This document shows positions 1 through 9,222 of a stretch of 64,000 nucleotides of DNA, piece by piece (within the stretch, counting starts at the first letter, position 1; each line of letters starts with the position of its first letter). Source of the stretch: Symbiodinium sp. CCMP2592. Lineage: Eukaryota; Sar; Dinophyceae; Suessiales; Symbiodiniaceae. Position numbers and translations under genes: made by a program. The DNA lies in assembly GCA_905221615.1 (NCBI GenBank), contig CAJNDT010002001.1, positions 1,574,381 through 1,638,380 of the forward strand, in the 5' to 3' direction. The notes under the pieces were generated by a model. That model was not told the origin of the DNA. It saw only the letters and a program-made list of their open reading frames with translations, and did no database searches.

Positions 1-1571
1 CTATAGGTGTCAGAAGAGTCTTTCTGCTCATCCTCGTTGAGTAGGAGCAGTACTCCTTTTTCCATTTTAGCTGGCACCGGAAACCTTGGGGCTGCTTGCT
101 TGAAGTTTTTGTTCTTTCTTTCTGTAGACCAGCAGTCGACTGCCAGGCCCATGATAGCAACCTGCTGCGGAATATGCAAGCTGTAATGGTGTTTCGGCTT
201 GACATACTTTGATGTGTACGTTGCTTTAAACTGAGCCAAATGCTGGCACTGTAGGCTCTGAAGCCCGCTTGTTTCTTGAAGGCTTCTGCCTGGAGTCTTT
301 AAGCTGAAAACTTTGCAGCACACCAGACAAAGCAGTCGGAGGCTCTTGACTTCTTGGGCCAAGCTTTTGCAGTCTCCAAGCACGGTTTCTGCGAAGTATG
401 TGAGCAAAGGCAAAGCTAAGGCGCACTGGGTAGCACCACCTTTGTAGTCTGCACCAAAGACCAGGATTCTCTCATCCAGCACCTCTTTTGCGGATCCTTT
501 TGTCCCACATTTCCATGCCAGGGCAGCAAGGCTTTGCAGCATGGTTTTCTGGAGTCCCTGGGCAGCGGCTCTTTCCAGGAAGAGGCCAATCTCCACATTC
601 ACGATTCCGTTCGACCACAAGCAATGCATGGGATCGTAAACGCTGTCAATGACATTGACCAGAGTTCCTGGACAGGAGCTGAGGCTTCTTGGTATGAGGT
701 ACCAGCCCAATAGCTTGCAGTCTTTCTCATACTCTGAGATGCTGGAAGCAGCTCGCAGATGCTGCATGATCGCATCCAACTTTTCTTGCCGCATAGGCAA
801 GAATTTCGATATGTCCGGCTCATCTATGCAGACCAAGGACACGGCACGCCGATGCTGCTTGGACACTGCGTTTTGGCACTTAAGGCACGGACGCATGCCG
901 CTGGCGCCCTTGCTGCCAGCCGTAGCCTTCAGCGCAGCTTCGTCTCCCAGCAGGTAGATTTTCCTTGCTCTCAGAAGAAAAGGAACACGGCAGGAGTCCT
1001 CTAAAGGCACTCCAACCACGCATTCTTCTAAGAACAAGGCCAGGGCTTGCATGTAAGAAGCCAGCCCACCACTGATTTGGTCTATGGTTTTGTGCCGCAC
1101 AAAACCAACGGTAATCCAAGAGCTGCCTCGAGCAAGGCCTAGCCCTAAAGCTGTCCAGGAAAAGTGTGCCAAATATCCTTTTCGGTTCTGGTCAGGTCGT
1201 AGTACATTTCCGGGGACGGCCTCGTCTACGTACAGAATGCCATCAAGCCCTTCCACAGCTTCTTTTCGCATGTGGTGGCCCAGCACGTCGGCAAGGCCTG
1301 GTAGCTTCTGGCATCTGGCCTGAAGGGCTTTGTCCAGTCTGAGGACCGGGAGTTGCAGGATATGGTCTGTGCCAGCTTCCCGAACCGCGATGCTACTCAG
1401 CAGCGGATATGTCTCTGGGTATCGATTTGCGTCCTTGTGTGCTGGGGCTGTTTCATGCTTATCTTTCTTAATCACGCGGGCAGCCTCTTTCTGGCTTACG
1501 CCTCTAGCGCAGCTCAGAACATCTCGCACGCTTTGGTTGCTTTCATCTGCCTTTCTTTTCTTTGGCGCCAT
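1..1571 (-). CDS. Transposase-like protein, C-terminus cut by window edge
   Basis: An ATG at 1571 opens a frame of 523 codons that runs off the window start without a stop, so the C-terminus is missing. The protein begins MAPKKRK, a classical basic nuclear-localisation type sequence. Visible blocks are an acidic motif YVDEAVPGN (about 114-122), LLGDEAALKA (207-216), a CxxC pair (229-232), DPMHCLWSNGI (313-323) and KPKHHYSLH (459-467) followed by a Glu. From memory, this set of blocks marks a very common dinoflagellate transposon family. The order of DE, GDE and PKxH blocks loosely resembles CACTA/Plavaka-type DDE transposases, but I cannot assign catalytic residues. No intron is needed. It is the most distal of six minus-strand genes of the outer unit. 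Confidence is good that it is a real gene and moderate that it is a transposase. Confidence 0.8.
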   Translation of the reverse strand, partial: MAPKKRKADESNQSVRDVLSCARGVSQKEAARVIKKDKHETAPAHKDANRYPETYPLLSSIAVREAGTDHILQLPVLRLDKALQARCQKLPGLADVLGHHMRKEAVEGLDGILYVDEAVPGNVLRPDQNRKGYLAHFSWTALGLGLARGSSWITVGFVRHKTIDQISGGLASYMQALALFLEECVVGVPLEDSCRVPFLLRARKIYLLGDEAALKATAGSKGASGMRPCLKCQNAVSKQHRRAVSLVCIDEPDISKFLPMRQEKLDAIMQHLRAASSISEYEKDCKLLGWYLIPRSLSSCPGTLVNVIDSVYDPMHCLWSNGIVNVEIGLFLERAAAQGLQKTMLQSLAALAWKCGTKGSAKEVLDERILVFGADYKGGATQCALALPLLTYFAETVLGDCKSLAQEVKSLRLLCLVCCKVFSLKTPGRSLQETSGLQSLQCQHLAQFKATYTSKYVKPKHHYSLHIPQQVAIMGLAVDCWSTERKNKNFKQAAPRFPVPAKMEKGVLLLLNEDEQKDSSDTY

Positions 1572-1940
1572 AGCGAAGGCTTCGAGCAGGGAAAACGACC
1601 TAAACTGTGACTGCGGGGTTTAAGCTCAATGTGCTCAAGGGCTTGGAACCAAAGGAGCAAACCTGGTAACCCAAACCATTAATTATGAGGACCAGTATAC
1701 ATGTATTGGTTCTGGGGACACAGGTTTATGTATTTTTCGGTGCTTGCTCCGGGTTGAGGCTTCAAGTTCAGATACCCGAGTTTAAAGCTTAGGTTAGTGC
1801 AGTTTGCTTGAACCATGACGTTACTGCGGTCGTCCCTGGCAGAGACGAATCCCTTCCTGAAAACAAGCAGCTGTAGAGAATCACTGCCACTGTGGATCTG
1901 TTTTCTGCGGCCGAAGGCTGTGTCTTGGCCTTGTGACTTG
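1572..1940. other. Spacer without recognised gene
   Basis: This 369-bp spacer lies between two minus-strand genes. I see no convincing reading frame or RNA gene. It is the presumed 5' flank of the transposase-like gene. Confidence 0.5.
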
Positions 1941-2456
1941 TCAGGCGGCTTCGGGTTCTATGCCTGCTGTCTGCACAGCTCCTGTCGTTGCGTATGGCAG
2001 CACTGCCTGCAAGTCTGCTTGTTTTAGAGAAACTTTGGCGTGGACAGCCTCAGCCAGCCCTCCTCGGGAGCTCACCTTCCTCCTCCGGGCTGCCATCGTT
2101 CTCCGACTCATAGACAGCTTCAATCTCGAAGAGAAACCAGCGAAGCTCTTATTCAACCACCAGTGTGCAGCCTGCAATGCAGATCTGTCACTTGGTGAGA
2201 GGCATGCCCACAGAGCTGCGGCTGCCTGCGGCTCGCTTGCAACTAGGAAGAGATCTCTACAGTATCGACCTTCAGCCTCCTCTGCCATCATGATTTCTGT
2301 AACTCTTGAACCAAAAACCTCCGTGCCGCCATGACAGGAAGTTGCTGCAGAGAATGCCTGGGCCAAGGTCTGCTTTCTTTTCCCCATCCCCGCTTCTGCG
2401 TTCCGGATGTCTACAACATGCAAAGCATCGAAATTAATCCTAATTGCTGCAAACAT
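1941..2456 (-). CDS. Hypothetical protein, up to 171 aa
   Basis: An unrecognised minus-strand frame lies in line with its neighbours. A second ATG at 2387 (MGKRKQTL, residue 24) gives a more typical start with a short basic stretch; the upstream 23 residues may be untranslated. The middle holds a basic segment rich in Arg/Ser (about 115-131). No membrane segment or metal-binding motif is seen. Codon use (GC-rich, few Asn/Ile) matches the other genes of the outer unit. It could be an exon of a longer gene. Function is unknown. Confidence 0.45.
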   Translation of the reverse strand: MFAAIRINFDALHVVDIRNAEAGMGKRKQTLAQAFSAATSCHGGTEVFGSRVTEIMMAEEAEGRYCRDLFLVASEPQAAAALWACLSPSDRSALQAAHWWLNKSFAGFSSRLKLSMSRRTMAARRRKVSSRGGLAEAVHAKVSLKQADLQAVLPYATTGAVQTAGIEPEAA

Positions 2457-2935
2457 CCGATGCTTTTCAAGCAGGCTTCTTTACAGTCACGTTCGGATGT
2501 TGAGAGACCACTCCTCAGCACCCATCTTTATCAGTTCTAGAGGAGTTGAGTGCAAGAGGCTAGGCCGTCCGAGGTTTAGGAGAATGTCCTAAAGCTTCAA
2601 GTCTATATAGCTTGGTTATTATGAAAGAAAAATCAGTTAGAAGCTACCCTACTATAAAAAATGAAGAGATGTCAGGGGCTGAGTTATAGAAGTTACCTTA
2701 CTATAAAAAGTGAAGATATTGAAACGGTTTAGGGCCAGTTTAGGGTTGTGTCTATAGGGTTTAGGCTTTAGGGTTTAGGGTTCACAGGCATGTTCCTATA
2801 CTAAAGTGTTTTCTTATGTGTTTTTATACATTTACAGATACATCCAGGATGCTGCAGGATCTACCACGTTGCCGTGTCGCTTGACACGTTTGGGATGCAA
2901 CCACATGCACGAATTATAGTGTACGGCTTCCGGCT
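2457..2935. repeat. Spacer with TTTAGGG-type words
   Basis: No gene is seen. The spacer is AT-richer than its flanks. It contains a repeated CTACTATAAAAA-like phrase (about 2648 and 2700) and telomere-type words at about 2755-2785. Confidence 0.5.
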
Positions 2936-3961
2936 CTACTGTCCCTTGGCTCTCCTTCGCTTGGAAGGCCCCTTGGCCTCGGCGCCTGCGCCCTTTGTGC
3001 CCTCCTCAGCTGCACGCTTAGCGGCGCTCCTGGCTTCACGCTTGCTTCTTGCAGCCTCCGACTTGCACACCTTCACCTGCTTCACAACTTCGTTCGCAGC
3101 CTTGCAGGTGGGCTTCCACTCTTCCTTGCCGAAGGGCAGGGTCTCCAGAAGCTCTGTGCAGTTTTCTTTCTTGGCTAAGGTCGCCTCACAGGCCGCCTTC
3201 CAGTCCCCAAGCTTCTTCAAGAACTCGGGCACCTGTTGCCTGGTGGCGTCGTCCAAGCTTTCTGGCGTGCCCTTGACAGTCACGGAGGTCAAGGAGCACC
3301 ACGTTGCACTGAGCAGAGGCAGGGCTTGGTTTGCCAGGCTCAGCGTAAACTTGTTCTGGCGCGCGTTGTTGGGCTCTTTCTCCTTCTCCTGCTTACTCGG
3401 CTGCCCAGGCACAACGTCCCATTCCTTCGGAACCTTGTTCTTTTTCCCCTGCGCGATCGTTTTCACGCGCGTGAGCACTTCCTCTCGCACTGTGCGCTCG
3501 ACTTCGAAGTTGTGCACCGAGTGTACCGACAAGCGGTACGTCGTACCTCCTAGCTTCTCGTTTTCTTCCGTGTCGCTGCAGTTGTCCAGGACGTCTTGCG
3601 TCCAGCCTTGCGAGAGGAGCACGCTGGCAGGGAGGTAGCTGCCGCCCGTTTCGGAGCGTGTCTCCGAAACACGCTGACGCGTCAGGGCCTCGGTGAAGTT
3701 GCTTTGGACTGTGGCCCAGTCCTTGCAGCCGTTCGACTGACTGAAGAAGCGCGTGCGCTCCGTTTCGTCGAGCTTTGCAAAGGACTCCCAGGCCCCTAGG
3801 TGACGCCAGAGTCGGAGACTCAAGCTTTTGCACTGTCCGCACTGCTTCTTGGACCAGCGACCGCAAAGCTCCTCCGTCTTAAACTCTTCGCCGCAGTCGT
3901 GGCACTTGCCTTTTGCTGGCAGCTGTTCCTGAGGCACTTGCACCTCCAGGTTCTCTGCCAT
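2936..3961 (-). CDS. Zinc-ribbon-like protein with basic tail, 341 aa
   Basis: A 341-residue frame begins MAENLEVQ at 3961. Near the N-terminus are paired cysteines C20-x2-C23 and C41-x2-C44 with C33 between, followed by an aromatic stretch LWRHLGAWESF, consistent with a small zinc-binding module. The centre carries LTRQRVSETRSETGGSYLPASVLLSQG-like sequence that I remember, in varied form, from many dinoflagellate proteins. The C-terminus is a Lys/Arg/Ala-rich tail ending KRRRAKGQ, probably for nuclear entry or nucleic-acid binding. A long opposing frame at 2874-3638 is a shadow with poorer composition. The gene is co-directional with the neighbouring minus genes. The biochemical role is unknown; an accessory DNA-binding protein of the outer element is an inference. 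Confidence 0.75.
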   Translation of the reverse strand: MAENLEVQVPQEQLPAKGKCHDCGEEFKTEELCGRWSKKQCGQCKSLSLRLWRHLGAWESFAKLDETERTRFFSQSNGCKDWATVQSNFTEALTRQRVSETRSETGGSYLPASVLLSQGWTQDVLDNCSDTEENEKLGGTTYRLSVHSVHNFEVERTVREEVLTRVKTIAQGKKNKVPKEWDVVPGQPSKQEKEKEPNNARQNKFTLSLANQALPLLSATWCSLTSVTVKGTPESLDDATRQQVPEFLKKLGDWKAACEATLAKKENCTELLETLPFGKEEWKPTCKAANEVVKQVKVCKSEAARSKREARSAAKRAAEEGTKGAGAEAKGPSKRRRAKGQ

Positions 3962-4194
3962 CCTAGCTTAGTAGGACGGGGGTGGGCTCTAGCTGCTTTG
4001 TAAACAGTGTCTGCTGCGAGCCAGAAGCTGCGGAAACGAAGCGGTCAATTAACCAGGAATGCATTCCATTCTCCTGGATTTCTGATGTAAGCCTAGTGTG
4101 CTTTGACTGTCTTCAGAGACCTTCAGTAGATTCTGGACTTGCCAGTAACTAAGGCGCAGCGGTCTAGTATTGGCCCTGCAATCCCAGCTTAAGA

Positions 4195-4480
4195 GGCCAG
4201 TACCACCTTCACTCCACCTTCGCTCCACCTTCGCTCTAGCCCAGTCGAGAGGGAGCTTACCACCTTCACCACCTTCGCTATCCCGGCCTAGCTAAGCTAA
4301 GATTAGGTAGTCCACCTTCGCCACCTTCGCCATAAGTTTAAGGAGAAGGGGACCACCTTCACCACCTTCGCTGACAATTCGCAGGCCCGGGTACCACCTT
4401 CACCACCTTCACCTTCACTACAAGATCTGAGTCCCAGCATACCACCTTCACTCCACCTTCGCTCCACCTTCAACCTAAAG
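4195..4480. repeat. Degenerate CCACCTTCRC repeat cluster
   Basis: About 18-20 copies of CCACCTTC followed by AC or GC occur in groups of two or three (for example 4203, 4262, 4311, 4353, 4395, 4441), separated by unrelated 15-40-bp pieces. It lies in the spacer downstream of the gene at 4598-5110. A partial frame at 4303-4674 on the minus strand runs through it and is not credible. Confidence 0.7.
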
Positions 4481-4597
4481 CCAACAGTTTTCCTCCACAC
4501 TGCACTGCTCAGGTGGCCTCTGCGAGCAGTTTGTTCTATCCGGTCTTGCTGCTGGCACAGCTCGCACTTTGAAGGCCCATACCAAGCGCTCGCAGCT

Positions 4598-5110
4598 TCA
4601 AGGGGACTGTGTCCGTGCTTGCGGGTGCTGGTGCAAGATGTGGTTTTCGAACCAGCGATAGCAAGGGAAAGCATCGCTGCCTAGGAAGCACTGGGTGCTC
4701 GCCAGCAGTTCCATTGACAAAGATATGTCACTGTCCTCTGCATCCGTCGGAATGCAGAGATCCAGGTAGGGCTCCAGCTCGTCGGCTGGTGGGCCCTGCA
4801 GGCATCTGGTTGCATCCACTCCTTGCACCAAGTACTCTAAGGCTGTCACCGTGGTAGACATCCAAACCAAGTGCCGCTTGTGGCTCTCTTTCTTCTGTGC
4901 TGTCGCATAGCAGTCAAGCACGCACTGCAGTGCTGCGAGCTGCATGGTGGCATCTTGCTCGGATATGCGACAGCGTTCTAAAGGTTGCAGCATGTCATAA
5001 ATAATTTTGCTTGTTTGCGTTCCCGCAGGGAGCACGAAGTTCTTAGGCGGCATGCTGTACCGCCGCAAGCTATGTAGCGCAGGCGAGGTTTCTTGAGCTT
5101 TAATAAACAA
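4598..5110 (-). CDS. Hypothetical protein, 170 aa
   Basis: A minus-strand frame begins MFIKAQET; an internal Met at residue 20 (MPPKNFVLPAG) is an alternative start. The protein is mixed helical, with several Cys (for example QCVLDCYATAQKK) but no clear zinc pattern. The composition is less biased than the neighbouring Arg/Lys-rich proteins, which argues for a folded domain. The C-terminal residues run toward the CCACCTTC cluster. I do not recognise it. Confidence 0.55.
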   Translation of the reverse strand: MFIKAQETSPALHSLRRYSMPPKNFVLPAGTQTSKIIYDMLQPLERCRISEQDATMQLAALQCVLDCYATAQKKESHKRHLVWMSTTVTALEYLVQGVDATRCLQGPPADELEPYLDLCIPTDAEDSDISLSMELLASTQCFLGSDAFPCYRWFENHILHQHPQARTQSP

Positions 5111-5672
5111 AGCGCTGCGCTTGCGGCCCTCTGTCTCATGCCTGAAACAATCCGGCTCATGGAACCTAACTGGAACATCCTGTCACAAGGACAAAATAGA
5201 AACTGTCTCACGTCATCAGAGATAAAGGTTTTCTAGGGTTGAGGGTTGGGGGTTTAGGAACTACTTAGAACTGAGCGACTGCGGTTACGGCTTCAGGATA
5301 TGGTCTTGCGCTGTTACATGAAGAGAAGCACACATGTTCACACCGGGTTTAGGGTTTACGGTTTAGGGTTTATAGGGTTTAGGGTTTAGGGTCGTACGGG
5401 GTTTAAGTAAATTATAGTAAACTGATTGACAGGGGCCGTTTAGGGTTTAGGGTGTTTTCTTACTCATGAGGATTACGGCCTGGAGCCCAGGAAATCTTCT
5501 AACTTGGGGAGTGAAGAGAAGCTTTCTGCGGCACGCTCTCTTTTTTTTTACACGCGAGCCAAGGGTCCCAGTACTAGCAGCAGGGGCGTGGCAACTGCTG
5601 TGGCGGCGTCGCCTGCGCCCCTGAGGCCCTGCAGCATGCAGCGCTTGGCTGCTGTGCTGGCAGGCAAGAGCG
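5111..5672. repeat. Spacer with TTTAGGG-type words
   Basis: No gene is seen. Telomere-type words occur at about 5230-5255, 5345-5400 and 5440-5455, interrupted by unrelated sequence. Confidence 0.55.
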
Positions 5673-6761
5673 TCATCTGTGGAGGATGGCCCTGAGAGTC
5701 GTTTCCCACATACACGTGATGAGCTTCTGCTTCGCAGCATCATCCTCTGGGTCCGGAGGATCTCTTGGATCCCTGTGCTGTGCTGGCCTCGGCGGTGACG
5801 GGCTTGGGGACTTTCTTCTCTTCTTGCCCTGGGTCTTCTCCTTTTTACCTTTTTCTGCAGGCTTCCTCGTCTTCTGGGCTCTGTCGTCGTCTTCCTGCTC
5901 GTGCTTGACGCTTGCTGCAGGCCTGCCTTTGCCTTCCTTGAAAGGATTGCCCGGAGCGCGTTTGCGCTGTGGACTGTGGCCTTGGCCTCCTGAGGCTAGG
6001 TCCTCAAGCAAGCTTTCACAGTCGCTCTCGGAGACCTCGCCTCTCTGCCATGCCGCATGGCGTTGAGCCGCCAAGTGGTCACAGTCCCGCCACGAACGGC
6101 CGCCTCTGGCAAAGAGGCGCCAAGCGAGGCACCGCTGACTGCGCCGGTGCTGGGACAAGCTCGCAGCTGTCGCAGCCACGTGCTTCCAGCAGACGTTGCA
6201 GCGGACCGTAGTTCCACGCTGCGCGCCTCGGCCTGGACGGCTGCGCCTCTCCTGGCTTGCTGCCTTCGCCTGCGCAGGGCCGCGCTCCGGCGTCTGGGGT
6301 CTCTGGCTGCCCCTGTCGGGCATGCAGAGTCTACTCTTTCGGTCCTTCTCTGCACGCCTCTCCGCCGTGCCGTGCTCCGGCTTGCGGGGCCTCCTAGCTT
6401 TCTCCGGCGTGCGGGCCCTCCTGCGGTCCCGGCTTTTCTTCCTGCTTTTGCTGCGGTCCCGGCTTTTGTCCTTGCGTTTGCGGTGGTGTCGGTCTCTGGA
6501 CCTGGACTCTTTCCCCCACTGGCGCAGCAGTTGCTCCCGGAGGTGTGCCGCGTGGTCGGCTGTCTCTCCCGAGCCTTTGGGCTTTTCCTCCGGTGCTGCT
6601 GCTGGTCCTGCTGGTGCTGCAGGTTCCACCGCTTTGGCCAGCAAGGAGGGGTCGGGCACTGTTTTGTCCGACTCCCCCGCCTCGGACTCGCTGCTCTCGC
6701 TCTCCGCTTGGGCCGTAGCCGCAGGCTTACTTTTCTCTTTCTCTGCGTCCTCCGGCGGCAT
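5673..6761 (-). CDS. Arg/Ser-rich C2H2-type zinc-finger protein, 362 aa
   Basis: An acidic Ser/Glu N-terminus (1-35) is followed by a long charged RS/RD/RK tract (about 86-180). Then comes one zinc-finger-like unit with C188-x2-C191, H205 and C211, followed by a conserved-looking AWRLFARGGRSWRDCDHLA stretch, and a Lys/Glu/Pro tail. I remember this finger-plus-Trp pattern from many unnamed dinoflagellate proteins. The RS-like tract suggests RNA or chromatin association, but that is inference. The start MPPEDAEKEK at 6761 lies just after a spacer with TTTAGGG words. Opposing frames at 6057-6842 and 6196-6807 are shadows of the GC-rich Arg codons. Confidence 0.75.
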   Translation of the reverse strand: MPPEDAEKEKSKPAATAQAESESSESEAGESDKTVPDPSLLAKAVEPAAPAGPAAAPEEKPKGSGETADHAAHLREQLLRQWGKESRSRDRHHRKRKDKSRDRSKSRKKSRDRRRARTPEKARRPRKPEHGTAERRAEKDRKSRLCMPDRGSQRPQTPERGPAQAKAASQERRSRPGRGAQRGTTVRCNVCWKHVAATAASLSQHRRSQRCLAWRLFARGGRSWRDCDHLAAQRHAAWQRGEVSESDCESLLEDLASGGQGHSPQRKRAPGNPFKEGKGRPAASVKHEQEDDDRAQKTRKPAEKGKKEKTQGKKRRKSPSPSPPRPAQHRDPRDPPDPEDDAAKQKLITCMWETTLRAILHR

Positions 6762-7833
6762 GGCCAGCTGCCTGCACAGGGTTCATACTCAAAAGCTGAA
6801 GGTTTAATAGGGTTTAGGTTGAGAGTTGATTTTGGGGTTTAGGGTTTAGGGTAATGTAGAAATGTCTATTGGAGGGACCCCGAACCGAAAGGCTTGCAGC
6901 GATTACAGACCGGACGCGTGAGGGAGAGAGAGTGAGACGGAGTGTGCGTGTTGCCTGGCACGTTGGTCGTTTGGTTTCGTCGTCCTTCTGCGTCTTCGCG
7001 GCGCATCGTCGTCTGCTCCGTCGTATCCTATATATATATATATATATATATATGTATAACTGGATTTTCTTATCAAATTTTCTGAATCTATATAGCTGCT
7101 GCGCAATCACTGCACACCAAGAAACTCGTCTCTCCGCACAGCGGCCGTAGCCGGCACGTGCGGAGCGCCCTCGCCTGCCGTAGCTGGGCGCGCCAGGAAT
7201 CGTGCGGCGGCCGTAGCCAACTCGCACATCACCCTGCAGGCCTTATAGCCTGACAGAGAAACTTTAGGCACGGCGGCCGTAGCCTGCGCGACCTTCTCTG
7301 CATCGACCGTAGCCGGCTGCAGATCCCTGACACACAGCGGCCTTGGCCAGCACATGTGACCGGAGACTCTGATTGGAAAAAGATACCTGTACATATGTGT
7401 CCGTATACATGTCTACGTTTCGTAGTGGTTGAAGATATATGGGGTTTAAGGCTTTTTTTTATAATACGGCTTCTTAGACTGGAAGACAGCAGCAAATGTT
7501 TCCTAGCATCGACACGAAGAGTTTTGCCGCCCAAGCCCTGCCTTGCCTGCACCCAGAGCTTTAGGCCGGCCATGCGGTAGCGAGCCAAAGGACTGCGAGG
7601 CGGGAACGCATTTATTCACAAAGCAAACAAGGCGGTGCACACTGGAGCTGAGGGACATGCATGCGATTGGCTGCAAAACCTGAGGTACCCTGGCTCTTTT
7701 GTGTTGCTGTGCTCAAAGCATCTCCAACAGAAACCCTGTCGTCGCCCAATACAGCATTGCCTCTATGTGCTTTTCAAACACAGTTTCAGATAGGATCTAA
7801 CCTTGAAGCCTGCAAAGCTTCAGATAATCGACA
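6762..7833. repeat. Gene-free spacer with TA microsatellite and CCGTAGCC cluster
   Basis: No credible gene is seen. A TATATA run lies at about 7028-7053. Between 7140 and 7345 the octamer CCGTAGCC, usually as GGCGGCCGTAGCC, recurs at about 7144, 7207, 7277 and 7306, with near copies at 7176 and 7340. Short TTTAGGG words are at 6800-6855. Short opposing frames here overlap each other and are dominated by these repeats. Confidence 0.6.
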
Positions 7834-9183
7834 TCAAATCTCGAAGCCGCGATACCGCCAACAGCAAGGAGTGCAGCCGGCTCTCCAGCGACACTTGCTG
7901 CAGCCACTACGGTACTTCTCAAGCAGCTCCCGGGGGATTCCTTGGGAAAGCCGCCAGGCACGTTCTTCCGAAGATCCTGGCCTAAACTTCTCAGTGGAGG
8001 AAGCCCCCTCGCCGGGAGCTGCAGCTGTGCCAGGCGGCACGTGAGCCTTGCTCCCCGGTGCAGGACAACCAGGCTGGCTCTTCACACTTGCTGCAGCCGG
8101 CTTCTTCTTCGGCCGTGCTGCAGCAGGACAAGCAGCCGGCCGCTTGCAAACACCCTTCTCGGGCTGACCCAGTTCCTCCCGAAGCTTCTGCAACTCCCTG
8201 GGCACGTCGCTAGACGTCTCTGCTCCGGCTTCTGCTTTCGCAGCCGGAAGCACCGACTTGTCCGCTGCAGCTGGCGCCGTGCTTGCAGAAACTGCAGTCA
8301 TAGCCGGCGTTTCCCTATCTTTGTCCATCAAAGCCAGCATTTGCGGCTGCTGCCGAACTGCCGGTGCCGCAGCAGCCGGAGGCTGCGACTGCAGACTTGC
8401 GACGAGCTGAGCGGCTTGCACGGCCTGCAGAAAGCTGGAGTCTGCAGCCAGGTTGCTGCTGCTGCTTCTTTGCAAGGCAGCCTGCACGCGGACGTCGGAC
8501 TTGCGAAGAGGGACCTTCAGCGAGGCAAAGTCCAGCCTCTCACGTGCGATCTTGCAAACAACAGGAACTTCCTGCTCAAAGCACAGGTGCCGAATCTGCT
8601 CTGGCAGCTTCTGGTAACTTTCAGGTAAATTCCAGAGCATCACAGGTGGATCCCCGCCCTTGCCCAAGATCTTGCGTGCGCTGGGCTTCATTTTCTGAAG
8701 CTCTTGGTAGCAGGCTAAGGGTTCCGGAAGGGTCAGCCCCAGCAACAGGTACAGGAAGGTCATGATGGCACCCCAAGTTGGCTCCGACGGTGTCCGCAGA
8801 CCCAGTCTACCCAGGACGGGGTACAAGACTGCCTGAGCTTCCTCCATGGCTGTGCTTGCTTGCAGCTGCAACCATTGTCGCTCTGTCAAAAAGTCCGTGA
8901 AGCGCGTGAAGTCTTGTCCCAGCCGTTTCGGCTCAAGCTCGCTGCTTGTGCTCTCTGAAACCGACTGGGCCACTGCCGTGCGCAGACTCGGGGCCAGATC
9001 CTCACCCCAGATCTCGTCCGAGATCTCTTCTAAAACCGCGGCCGCCTGGATGCTGTTGAAGGACAATTTATGGCCAAGTCGCCGCAGAATGAAGTTCATG
9101 TGAAGTTTTATGTTTGGGATTTCTGTTGTGGTGTTTGAAACAGAGCGCACGTCCAGCTGATTGACATGTTTTGCATGGAGCAC
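7834..9183 (-). CDS. Pro/Ala-rich protein with C-terminal CxxC cluster, up to 449 aa
   Basis: The N-terminal half (to about residue 230) looks folded, with DFTRFTDFLTERQWLQLQ and EPTWGAIMTFLYLLLGLTLP. It is followed by a low-complexity Ala/Pro/Gln linker and a basic KRPAACPAAARPKKKPAA block. The last 23 residues carry C428-x2-C431, C437, C440 and C441, a compact metal-binding candidate. I remember this C-terminal pattern (CSKCR...GCTxxCW) from many dinoflagellate proteins. The first Met at 9183 may be too early: Met29 (9099, MNFILRRLG) begins the conserved-looking part. The gene is divergent from the plus-strand gene starting at 9223, so a shared promoter is likely. A role in the outer element is inferred from context. 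Confidence 0.75.
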   Translation of the reverse strand: MLHAKHVNQLDVRSVSNTTTEIPNIKLHMNFILRRLGHKLSFNSIQAAAVLEEISDEIWGEDLAPSLRTAVAQSVSESTSSELEPKRLGQDFTRFTDFLTERQWLQLQASTAMEEAQAVLYPVLGRLGLRTPSEPTWGAIMTFLYLLLGLTLPEPLACYQELQKMKPSARKILGKGGDPPVMLWNLPESYQKLPEQIRHLCFEQEVPVVCKIARERLDFASLKVPLRKSDVRVQAALQRSSSSNLAADSSFLQAVQAAQLVASLQSQPPAAAAPAVRQQPQMLALMDKDRETPAMTAVSASTAPAAADKSVLPAAKAEAGAETSSDVPRELQKLREELGQPEKGVCKRPAACPAAARPKKKPAAASVKSQPGCPAPGSKAHVPPGTAAAPGEGASSTEKFRPGSSEERAWRLSQGIPRELLEKYRSGCSKCRWRAGCTPCCWRYRGFEI

Positions 9184-9222
9184 CCAGCAGTCTCATGAGA
9201 AGGGCTTTGATGTTGAAGCCTC
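9100..9222. promoter_or_regulatory. Divergent intergenic region, probable two-way promoter
   Basis: It separates the minus-strand gene (start 9099 or 9183) from the plus-strand gene starting at 9223. No TATA-like or TTTT-type box stands out. The call rests on gene orientation only. Confidence 0.4.

Noticed and set aside
2874..3638. 254-codon plus-strand frame
   Set aside because: It is antisense to the zinc-ribbon-like gene, with Ser/Pro/Leu-rich shadow composition.
6057..6842. 261-codon plus-strand frame
   Set aside because: It is a shadow of the Arg/Ser-rich gene on the minus strand.
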